A DNA stretch of 64,000 nt from Isoetes taiwanensis. Lineage: Eukaryota; Streptophyta; Lycopodiopsida; Isoetales; Isoetaceae. The stretch lies in NCBI GenBank assembly GCA_021234155.1, contig JAJEKV010000051.1, forward strand, positions 8,018,105-8,082,104, written 5' to 3'. The notes beneath the pieces were generated by a model that ran no database searches, was not told the DNA's origin, and saw only the letters and a list, made by a program, of their open reading frames with translations. Positions 46,066 to 54,567 of this stretch are shown piece by piece. Numbering within the stretch: the first letter of the stretch is position 1; every line of letters starts with the position of its first letter. A program made the position numbers and the translations under genes.

Positions 46066-48309
46066 GTGTACTTTTGGAATATTATTTCGTACCATCACAA
46101 ACTATTATACAATTTCAAGAATTGCGAAATTACTTCTCGAAGTTCAAGCGTAACATGTGGAAATGAACGTGAGATATCCTCTATTACCAATGTACTAATT
46201 GCAGGCATCTCATGAGATAATGTATTAAATAACATCTTATGGAAATCTATATGTAATTTGAACATTTTCACCCTTTTTTATCAAGATAATTATATCAAAT
46301 TACTCTTCCTTATAAACATCTTCTTTATATTCATAGCCATCCATTACTATTACATGCAAAGTCAAATATTTGGTCCAAAAATATTTCTATTTAGTAACTC
46401 AGTCCATTAAATTTAAACGAGTCAGAAAAGAGAAATCTTCATGGCAAAATGAGAACATCTCTAAGAGAAATGTTCTTATAGAGTGCCCAAGATCTGTAAA
46501 TTATGAACTGCTCCTACATGATGTTAAGGCAATTCATATATATTCATTCTAACTAACATAACCAGATCTGGAACCTTGAACATTCCCACAAAAATAAGTC
46601 TAAGGAAAATTTATTCGTACAATACACAATTCATTTTGCACAGACCTTAAATAACAAGGGACTTGTACTATAACTATGGTTTATATAGGTATGTGTTTTG
46701 ATGGTACATGCAAGGTATTTTTTCCTCTTCTTGACTTCTACTTTACATGCAGGTCTCGAGCGAGACCATTTTAGCACTTATAACGACTTCCTTAGCTTGC
46801 CAGGAAGTCAGAAAGAGTCGCCATGCTTGAGCACAATGGGATTAAGATTGAGGTGGGCGAGGCCAGATTCAAATCCCTTGGGCCCCAAATAGGTGGAGAA
46901 TGGATGCGGAACAGAGATCTTTAGAACCTGATTGGCTATAGATTATCCTTAAAGACCTTGGTTGTCTCCATGTATTCCAAGTATGACAATGTGTTTCTTC
47001 TGATTCTCGTGATGAGGACTCGCGATATACGCACACTAAAACACCGGCCAATAGATAGGCTTTTCATTCATCACAGCAGCAGTATATGTTGGGTTTTAAA
47101 TGTTGAAGTGAGCGGGTAGCCGACCATAGACACAATATCGGACTACCCCATATAAGGAAAAAATGATAATAACATCATGGTAGGGCTAGGCAAAAGGTCG
47201 TGGTTGATGAAGAGCTGATGGACGTTTTGGTGGTGGATGGATGCCACTCTATCAATATCCATGTATTGTTCACATGCATCTTCAATTTGCTCTTGCGATA
47301 TCTGAATCTCAAGCAGTCTTAACATTGTGAGGGAGCTGCAACTGGAAGAGTTGGGGGGGTGGGGGGGTGGCTAGTCACAGGAGTATGAGAGACATCCATT
47401 GAGATGGGAGCTGATCTAGGAACATAGAGTGCCTGATTGATGGAGGCCAAGCTATTTTCCACAACCCTCATTTACGTCTCTTCCACAACTCCTCATCAGA
47501 CCACTTCAGCACAAGGAATAGGCTAAGGGTCCGGCTATGGCAGGGGATCGCCAAATGTGCTCCGTCTCCATAACTTAGAATATTCCCCAGAAAAGTATGC
47601 CAGAAATATGTACCCAGGTAAAAGAATTGTACGCGTCGCCAAGATAATAGAGCGCAAAAGAATCGAATGCTTGGAAAATGAATTATATATGTGCAGATGG
47701 CATCAATGTACAAGAAATTTGTTAATTAAGATCGAGAAGATTTCAATGTGCTTTTGGACTTGTATTATTGGAATATGCAATGTCTGGGCTTGCATTACAG
47801 AAAGAAAACGTGAACTACAATGAAAATAAATTGTATCAGTGAACCTTGCGATATTGAACAAAGATAAGGGTTTTAGGGAGCATGAGGGCTAGCTCAGGAC
47901 CATTCAACAAGGACAGCTTGAATGGAAAAAACATGGGCCAGCTTTCAACGACAATTGTTTGAGGTAGTTTAAACATATGTAGTTGGAAATTAGAGACAAA
48001 TTGTTTCTTTTGCCCCATCAGACAGTTCTATATATAAGCAATCAGATATATCCTCAGCAAATCCATTCATTCATCTTGCACAAGATATTGTTGAACCCTT
48101 CCTCTTCATACATTTTGACCATACTACTGCTTCACATTTTCTTAGTGTTCTGTCTGCGGTTTGGCCTTTTTTAGTGCATCAAGGTTCTTAAGGCATCCAC
48201 ACTATTTTCTATGGCCCTAAAGGCTAGCGTGATAAAGCTTAGAAAGAGCAGGCAGCTGATTCTTCTTCCTATGAGGTTCCAGCATAGCTTAAAGCCATAG
48301 AGGGCAGGT
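46066..48309. other. Right flank of the copia insertion; no supported gene
   Basis: AT-rich DNA with scattered short frames. A G-run (GGGGGGGTGGGGGGGTGG) lies at about 47,354-47,371. No conserved motif was recognised. Confidence 0.35.
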
Positions 48310-48762
48310 TTGGAAGTCAAGATAAGCAGCTTGAATGGCGTATTAGAGAGCATGTTGCAGGCTAAATTAGACGATCTTAATGGCTCCAAGGCAGAAATTG
48401 TTGTGGCATTGGAATCCAAGATCTCATCTCTGCAAGAAAAGATTCAACGAAAGAACAAGAAACCAAGAACCCCTGTCTTAATGTTTCAAAAAAATATCAA
48501 ACAATTTGATTTCTTGAATCAATTGGAGGACTCCTTTGCCGATTTAGAATGCCATTTGCAGTTACACAAGACCCTGGATGCAGCAGCCAAGAACATCATT
48601 GACAAAGGTAACTCTTTAATTTCTAACAGGAAAAATATAATCTGCATCAGAGATAGAGAAGGGCCAAGAGTTGCAGAATTCTCTGAGATGGGGGCTTTAA
48701 CACTTTCTGATGTAAAGAACAGCCATAATGTGAAGATTTTACTCTGCGAAATGTCTCGCTAA
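48310..48762 (+). CDS. Hypothetical 150-codon frame with coiled-coil character
   Basis: The frame begins GAGGTxKISSLNGVLESMLQ-like (first codon TTG, not ATG) and has heptad-like Leu/Ile spacing (ISSLNGVLESMLQAKLDDL, then LESKISSLQEKIQ). A basic stretch RKNKKPR and no known domain follow. Codons look plausible over 150 residues, but there is no start or splice evidence and no relative I recognise. It could be an exon of a host gene or chance. Confidence 0.25.
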   Translation: MEVKISSLNGVLESMLQAKLDDLNGSKAEIVVALESKISSLQEKIQRKNKKPRTPVLMFQKNIKQFDFLNQLEDSFADLECHLQLHKTLDAAAKNIIDKGNSLISNRKNIICIRDREGPRVAEFSEMGALTLSDVKNSHNVKILLCEMSR

Positions 48763-49280
48763 AAAATATTTGGTTTCAGTAACATTTGGCAAGAAAAGAC
48801 TTGCCAAATCTCAATGTTTATGATCCCTAGTCCTATTTATTTTAATAATCAAAGCCCTTTCCCTGTATTTCACGTGATTCTTTCCATCTCTGTGTTTCTT
48901 TGCATTTCCTATCTAAGCCTTTGGCAGCCTTGTAATTTAGTTTGCAGCCTTCAGATCATAGCAAGAATCATGCCAGGATCGGCGGTCAGACCTTCAGCCT
49001 CGGCAAGACTTAATTGGTCTTTTGGTCTTCTTTTCCATTGTAATGCATGTTGCCTTAGTAAATCAATTTAGGGCATATCAGTTTCTGATCTTTAGCCCGA
49101 TTAGATTCCATGTTAAGAATGAGGTAGTGGTGACTGCTATAAGTAGTGGTGATTTCAAATCAATGTGGTGAATTAACCTATGGAGACCTTATAATCCGAT
49201 ATTGGTATAATTGGTTTATTTGCTAGTTATATGATGTTTGGGCTCGATTGTTGTTTTGTGGCTATCTATGGTCGATGGAT
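48763..49280. other. AT-rich DNA up to the truncation point of the gypsy copy
   Basis: No motif is recognised. Gypsy similarity on the minus strand stops at about 49,283, so the junction with unrelated DNA lies there. Confidence 0.4.
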
Positions 49281-50744
49281 GTGCCAAAACATTCTGGGGG
49301 ATGCAAAGTTATGGCTACTTCCCGAGTCTATCAGGACTATGAAGGACTTGGCCTTGGCCTTCCCTACTGTGGAAATTACCTTGTACTGGCTCTCTGCTTG
49401 CTCTGTGTCTATTGCGGCAAAGATATGACACTCACCCTGGAAGTAGTCGCGGGCTGCCTCGCCGTCGTCGTCAGACATAATGTCCCAATCTCCCAACTCC
49501 GCTAGTGCCGCACTCATGACGTAAGGGCAGTTCGCTGTCCTCCTATGGCCTGGCTGGAAGCACCTGAAGCAAAGCTGCTTTTCTATGCACTCCTGTCTCT
49601 TTTCCTTGGGCATAGCCTGCAAAAAGGATCGCACTGCTTTGGAGTAGTTTGACCCCTCCTGCTTGTCCTTGAAGGACACCTGCTTCTTTTCCTGCTGCTT
49701 CCCCTGGTTGCCACCATATGGGGCTCTAGTTGGGCCTGGGCTGGCTGCCCTAGGGCTATAACTCCCTGTTGCCTTGCCTTTGTCCTGATAATACTGCTGC
49801 CTCTGCCCGCTATTCTGAGGCCCTGTTCCTTGCAAACTTATTGCCTTGGACTCTGCTTCTGATACTGTCTTAGGGTTTATTGCCCTTACAAGCTTGCGGA
49901 TCTCATCATTCAGCCCTTCAATATAGCTTTCCACTGCATGCTTTTCACCCAGCTTTGGCACATAAAGCCTTAGCCTCATGAATTCCTCTGTATATTTCTG
50001 GACTGATTTGTTTCCCTGTTGCAACCTATAGAACTGCTGCATCATGCTGGACTTGTGCTCTCTTGGGACGTAATGGCGCTTGAAGGCTTTAGCAAACTTT
50101 CTGAACCTGCAAGCATCCCTGCTCAAGCCATGGGCCTTTGCATACCCCTTCCACCAAATGCGTGCTGCTCCTTTCAGGTTGGCTGTTGCCACCCTGCCTT
50201 TATCCTTGTCCTTCATACCATAAGCGTTGCCATATTCACTCATCTCATCGAGCCAAGCCTCTGCCTCCATGCCTGACCTGTTCTCGCCTGAGAATTGCTC
50301 GAGCTTCCTGGCCTTCCAAACATTTCCCAATGCAGAGTCTACCTTCTTCTGGTAATTAGAGGTTCTTGTGTCCTTTTGTCGTCCATCTGTGGTATCCCTC
50401 TGCCTTCCATCTGCAGTGTTCCTCTGCCTTCCATCTGTTCGGACCTGGGCCTGCTCTTCCTCTTCCTCGGAGTCGGAGTCCGAATCGGAGCTTGAGTCGG
50501 AGGATTTCGAGCTGGAGGACCTCCTTCTCTTGCGCCTCTTCTTGTCCCTTCCTGTTTTCCGAGCTGATGCTTGAGGCAACTGAGCATTGCCCACCGAACC
50601 CACTCCTGCTTGTGCGGCCAGCAAAGCCTTTATCTGCTCAAGGTCTGTTCTCATCTGTGATATTTCCTCTTCTGGGGTCATGGGTCCAAATTCCTCAAAC
50701 AGGTTCCTTGCCGGGGGTGGCCTGGGCGGACTCTGTTCTTCCAT
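49266..50744 (-). CDS. Ty3/gypsy Gag and N-terminal protease (truncated polyprotein)
   Basis: The frame opens at 50,795 with a GTG; the first ATG is at 50,744 (MEEQSPPRPPPARN) and I take it as the start. In full-frame numbering: a basic/serine region (KKRRKRRRSSSSKSSDSSSD, about 90-115); three DGRQR(N/D)T repeats; the retrotransposon Gag capsid domain (LEQFSGENRSGMEAEAWLDE, ARIWWKGYAKAHG, LQQGNKSVQKYTEEF, about 165-310); the CCHC zinc knuckle CFRCFQPGHRRTANC (about 409-423); and protease active site FIVLIDSGSSHNFAS (D-S-G at 490-492). The frame ends 17 residues later where gypsy similarity is lost, so RT, RNase H and integrase are missing from this copy. TTGTGTATGCAG just upstream of the frame resembles a 3' splice site. 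Gag builds the particle and binds RNA. Confidence 0.93.
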   Translation of the reverse strand: MEEQSPPRPPPARNLFEEFGPMTPEEEISQMRTDLEQIKALLAAQAGVGSVGNAQLPQASARKTGRDKKRRKRRRSSSSKSSDSSSDSDSDSEEEEEQAQVRTDGRQRNTADGRQRDTTDGRQKDTRTSNYQKKVDSALGNVWKARKLEQFSGENRSGMEAEAWLDEMSEYGNAYGMKDKDKGRVATANLKGAARIWWKGYAKAHGLSRDACRFRKFAKAFKRHYVPREHKSSMMQQFYRLQQGNKSVQKYTEEFMRLRLYVPKLGEKHAVESYIEGLNDEIRKLVRAINPKTVSEAESKAISLQGTGPQNSGQRQQYYQDKGKATGSYSPRAASPGPTRAPYGGNQGKQQEKKQVSFKDKQEGSNYSKAVRSFLQAMPKEKRQECIEKQLCFRCFQPGHRRTANCPYVMSAALAELGDWDIMSDDDGEAARDYFQGECHIFAAIDTEQAESQYKVISTVGKAKAKSFIVLIDSGSSHNFASPRMFWHIHRP

Positions 50745-50962
50745 GTTGTCTCGGCGTTGTCGTTCCCCTGAGCCTAGGCCTCTAGCTGCATACACAAGTA
50801 ATTCATGGCTATATGGTTAGTTTTACTTGTTCTCTTGCATTATATGTGGTTTGTTGGCATAGTTGTGGAACAAAATACATCAACAAAACATTTAAGGTGC
50901 AAAAGAAATTATATTTATATTATATAATATTTTAGTACAAAATCTCCGGGATCAAGAGTCTA

Positions 50963-52485
50963 TTAATCTTGAAATCGCCGGTAAGATGGGTTGTCCTCAA
51001 GGAACTTCTTAACTTGGGCCGTTCCTATCGAGCTTCCCAAGTTCCTAAGGACATTGGTCGACGTCCCGCCCTGCAAGGCCGTCACCAACTCTTCCACCCT
51101 GCGGTCGGAGGTGTAGGCCGCGGTTACTGCCAATCTTCCCTGCCGTCGGTAGGGCACGGCGAAGTCAAAGAGGTCAAGTGCCATTGCTCTCTTCACTAGG
51201 ACAGCATAGTCGACATTTGCCGCTATTCGAGCATGCCTGCCGAAGCCTGAGAGTGCAATAAGCATGAACACTCCTTCTTCACCTCGTGGGCTGAATTTGC
51301 GGTGTATTACCGCTATTCTCCCATCCAGAGCAGGGGCAGGTAGTACCTCAGCAACCTGTCGTTGTGTGTCGCAGATGATTCTCCACTTGTTTGGCCTCCC
51401 GCTCTATGCCGTCCAGCGTAGTCGTCGACCTCTATCTCAGTCAGCTCTCGGTAGTCTGCAATTGTGGAGTCGACTCGCCTGATGTCGATTCCTGCTCCTC
51501 TTGCTGGAGGTGGTGTCGAGGGGCTCGGCATCAAGATGCTGGTGGTCTTGCCTCTGATCCCCATTCGTTCCTGAATGGCGAGGAACTCTTCTTCCGATGG
51601 CAGGTCTCCGGCCTCCATAACCTGTCTTATGTTGCTGTAGGCCTGTATATCAGACGTCGACTCCCCTGTGTAGGTGTCGGCTTCTCGCACTTGAAGCGGG
51701 AAGTCTGAGGCTCCCCGGACGATGAAGTCGTCCATTTCTGGTTGCCGTAGTTGGTGCAGCAACTCATCAAGTCTGAGCTCCCTCTCCCTGCATTCAGGGA
51801 GGTTCTGGATGTCACTGAGGAGTAAATACTCCTCTCCGTTGATGATGATGGGGGCTAGGCTTGTGATGCCTAGCCCGAGTGGGGGAGCAATTCTGAGGGT
51901 CTGCCGGCTCCGCTCCATGTTGGCCAGCTCCTCTTCTGCTTGGCGCCGTTCTTCGTCTGAGTTGAGCTCCGTGTACTCTTCGTCGTCCGACTCCTCTTCT
52001 TCTTCTCTTCCTTCTTGCTCCTGCTGGTACTGCAAAAGCATCCGCTCTGCTGCTTGGGCTGCTATGGGGTCCACCTCCATCGGAGGGATAGAGGTTGCCC
52101 CCATTGGGTTTTCGGCGCGGTGGGATAGGAAAATAGCTAGGGCGGCGGTGTAGGAGAAATACTTGGTCCTGTCAACTGTCAGGACCATGTAGTCTGGCAG
52201 CCTCTGCGCCTTGTTAGTCAAGTACTTGGCGATGTTGGGGACATCACCCAAGGCTGCTTGAAGGGATGGGCGGGGAACAAAGTAGCCTATGCAAGGGGGG
52301 AGCTGAACTAGGGAGGGTCCTACCCTAGCTTGGAACTCTGCTAGAACTTGTCTATATGCTAGGGTTGCATTTAGAGTGGCTTGGACATCTATTTCTTTCC
52401 CAAAGACTCGGAAGATGTCATTGACATCCGCCTCGGCAGCATGGGCACTGGCGCTGTACCATCGCCTGAAGTCAGCAGTGGCCAT
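50963..52485 (-). CDS. Unidentified accessory protein with acidic tract (cassette 2, one frameshift)
   Basis: The ATG at 52,485 lies about 115 nt downstream of a CTATAAATAG box and opens 390 codons (MATADFRRWYSASAHAAEAD). It has a folded-looking N-terminal part (about 1-130, with FVPRPSLQAALGDVPNIAKY and YMVLTVDRTKYF), then an acidic tract (EGREEEEESDDEEY, about 165-180), and helical charged sequence to the stop near 51,313. A second frame overlapping this end continues to 50,963 (IAVIHRKFSPRGEEGVFMLI, GFGRHARIAANVDYAVLVKR, a conserved-looking 100-residue C-terminus), so one indel near 51,320-51,360 probably splits a protein of about 500 residues. I recognise no family. Acidic tracts occur in histone chaperones, but that resemblance alone proves nothing. 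It lies between the H3-like gene and gag on the same strand. Confidence 0.6.
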
Positions 52486-52598
52486 TGATCTAGCGAAGAA
52501 GAGACTATCAAACAGATACAGAAGCGCCTCAGGGAGCTGGGAGATCGCCTAAGCAGTCGAGAGCAAGCTTGTAGGGTGCTAAATGAGAAATGGGGGAT

Positions 52599-52608
52599 CT
52601 ATTTATAG
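52599..52608 (-). promoter_or_regulatory. TATA box of cassette 2
   Basis: On the minus strand CTATAAATAG followed by ATCCCCCATTTC. It lies about 115 nt before the ATG at 52,485. The decamer and following CCCCCATTTC, and a later GCTCTCG(A)CTGC..GGCGATCT leader block (plus coordinates about 52,545-52,566), are shared with cassette 1. Confidence 0.7.
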
Positions 52609-52798
52609 AAAAGGGAAAAACCCTAATTTTTGGATAACCTAGAATTTACTGGGATTGGGTGATTCTGATCTATTAAGAGGTGCAATTGAGAGTTTGAAGA
52701 CTACTTTTAGGGTTTGAGCATGCTAAGATGGACTAATGAACCTATTGCAAGAAACTGGAGATGATTTGGATATGGCATGGTGAAGAAAATGCTGAGAG

Positions 52799-52865
52799 GT
52801 CTCACACGTTGCGCCCAGACCGATAATGAAAAGTTCATTTTCTGCCCTGGCGCGACGTGTGAGAC
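52799..52865. promoter_or_regulatory. Palindromic module P1 (A-type, 67 nt)
   Basis: Arms GTCTCACACGT and ACGTGTGAGAC are perfect complements. Inside them GCGCC pairs with GGCGC, and the centre has AATGAAAAGTTCATT, itself a hairpin (AATGAA/TTCATT). It lies about 190 nt upstream of the cassette 2 TATA box on the minus strand. Confidence 0.9.
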
Positions 52866-53000
52866 ATGGGCTCTAAATGGGTTAAACTTGATCAATTTGG
52901 GTAATCTAAGGGTGTAATTCTACTGGACTTATCGAGATAGGCAGAATTGACCCCTTATTTGGTCGATTTGGAGCTGTTTTGGGCATTTTTGGGTACCATG

Positions 53001-53049
53001 GTCTCACACGTGAGATTCTCATTTTCTGTCCTGGCGCGACGTGTGAGAC
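53001..53049. promoter_or_regulatory. Palindromic module P2 (B-type, internally shortened, 49 nt)
   Basis: Same outer arms GTCTCACACGT and ACGTGTGAGAC, but the left GCGCC block is deleted. The centre is the B-type TGAGATTCTCATTTTCTGTCC. It lies about 140 nt upstream of P1 on the minus strand and just after the end of the H3-like gene. Confidence 0.9.
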
Positions 53050-53193
53050 ATCGTCTCAATTTTGCTCAAAAACTCCAATTTGATCAAAACAAAAGCTAGA
53101 ATTCAATATTTTAACCTAGTTAAGCAAGATTGGACACATTATTTACACAAAAATTCTTTATATTAACAAAATTTTTCATTATTTACAAAAAGT

Positions 53194-54365
53194 TCAAGGG
53201 CGTTCTCCCTTGATGTGTCTAGCCAGATGCATATCCTGTCTCATGAGTGTGACCCTCTTCGCGTGAACTGTGCAGGCCGTCGAATCTTCAAAGTGCTGCA
53301 CCAGTTTTTGCTCTGCTGCCTCCTGTAAGCACAGCAACATTTCGTCGGTCACCCGCATGTCTGTGTTATATTTCTGCATAACCTCTCGGACCAAGCGTTG
53401 AAACGGTGCCCGGGGGTTCAAGAGTCCGTAACTTCGCTGGAAGTGCCGGATTTCCTTGAGGGCTCTCTGCTCCTTCTGCTTGCTGTTGGTCCGCTTCTTT
53501 CCTGGTGCTCTGGGAGGCTTGGGCCTGGGTGGCGACGGCTTCAGGGTCTGGCTTTTTGTCGGGCGTCCGCCTTCTTCGGATAGACCTTGACGGGGTCTAT
53601 CACGTACGCCTCCCGTTGTGGCCGTGGGGCTTTGACCCTATCCCACGTCGGGAATGGTGGGGGCTTCGGCGCCTGCCCGGGCTGCTCCTGCTCAGGTGCC
53701 ACCTGCTCGGGTACTTCCTTCTCCACGACCGGGGGTTTCGAAGAGCTTGCCCCCCCAGTGTTGGGGATGTAATCTTCGTCCGAGTCGTCGGTAGAAGGCG
53801 GGGTCTGCTCGCCTGATGGCTCATTGATGACGGGACCCTGCGCTCGCCTACCAACCTTCACAACTGTTCTCTTGCCCGCCTTAATGCCTTTGGCCCTCTT
53901 CCTCTTCGGCTCGCCGGCTGTGGTTGGCTCGTCCTCCCGTCTTTTTGTCCTCCTCTCTCGGCGGCGCTCTTTGGCTTCATACTTGCTGATGAACGCCGCG
54001 AGGTCTTCTTCTTCAGCAGGGCTAAGCTTCGGCTGCCGCTGCTCCTCTCTCTCTTCAGCTTCCTGCAGACGGGCCCAAGCTTCGAGTTGTTCCTCGACGG
54101 TTGGCTGTCCTTTCTGCTCCCGTTCCTCCTTGCTCCTCCTTTCCTCCTCGGCGATTTCTTCGAGGATCTGGTGCATGACATCCAGCTGCTCCTCCCCTAT
54201 GACCTCTGTTCTGTCGCTTTGGTCCGAGTGTGCCTCCTCACTGGATGAAGATTCGCCTTGCCGAAAAAGGCGTTCTTGAAGTATCCTCTGTATCAGGGCG
54301 GGGTCACTAGCGCTGGAAGATTCGCCTCGGCGGGGCTTCCTAGCAGTCTGCTTTGTCCGGGTCAT
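53194..54365 (-). CDS. Retrotransposon-borne histone H3-like protein with long inserted region (one frameshift)
   Basis: I chose the ATG at 54,365, about 100 nt after a CTATAAATAG box; the frame is open further upstream (ATG at 54,518), but that lies before the TATA box. After Met, the protein starts TRTKQTARKPRRG, which matches the histone H3 tail through K9 except T for A1 and P for S10. About 260 charged, low-complexity residues follow (acidic SSSSEEAHSDQSD, NLS-like PKRKRAKGIKAGKR, TDDSDEDYIPNTGG). A TGA at 53,541 ends this frame. In the frame one base back, the sequence continues without stops to 53,194 and encodes a full H3 fold: alpha-N ALKEIRHFQRSYGLL, alpha1 PFQRLVREVMQ, loop 1 with TDMR, alpha2 LQEAAEQKLVQHFED, then CTVHAKRVTLM and DMHLARHIKGERP. 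By H3 numbering R83, C110, H113, R116, D123 and L126 are kept. My own alignment to canonical H3 gives about 47 of 89 identical residues without gaps. Full length would be about 390 residues versus 135 for H3. It is the first cassette after the primer-binding site. Confidence 0.88.
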
Positions 54366-54465
54366 ATTCGATGGTTCGTCGATCGGAGCTATGCGCCAGA
54401 AGATCGCCTTTGCAGCCGAGAGCAGATTTTCTAAGGAAGGGACGCGGAAATGGGGGTGCCTAAAT

Positions 54466-54475
54466 CTATTTATAG
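54466..54475 (-). promoter_or_regulatory. TATA box of cassette 1 (H3-like gene)
   Basis: On the minus strand CTATAAATAG, then ATTTAGGCACCCCCATTTCC. The ATG is about 100 nt downstream. The leader (plus about 54,396-54,425) shares GCTCTCG(G)CTGC..GGCGATCT with cassette 2. Confidence 0.7.
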
Positions 54476-54567
54476 GGGTCGATTTTAGGTCAAATTTCAA
54501 ACTACCTTTTTGGGTCATCTGGAATACCTAGAACACCTAAATTCAAGCATGGTCTCACACGTTGCGC

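Noticed and set aside
53545-53560. Classic -1 ribosomal frameshift heptamer
   Set aside because: The local sequence does not fit X XXY YYZ in the zero frame. Kept only as an open question in the findings.
53541-54279. Long plus-strand frames opposite the H3-like gene (for example 53,824-54,279, Ser/Leu-rich)
   Set aside because: They are antisense shadows of the minus-strand charged repeats; no motif, no promoter.
53194-54365. Calling the H3-like protein a CENH3
   Set aside because: Its tail is canonical H3-like and loop 1 lacks the insertion usual in CENH3. VTLMR in alpha3 alone is not enough.
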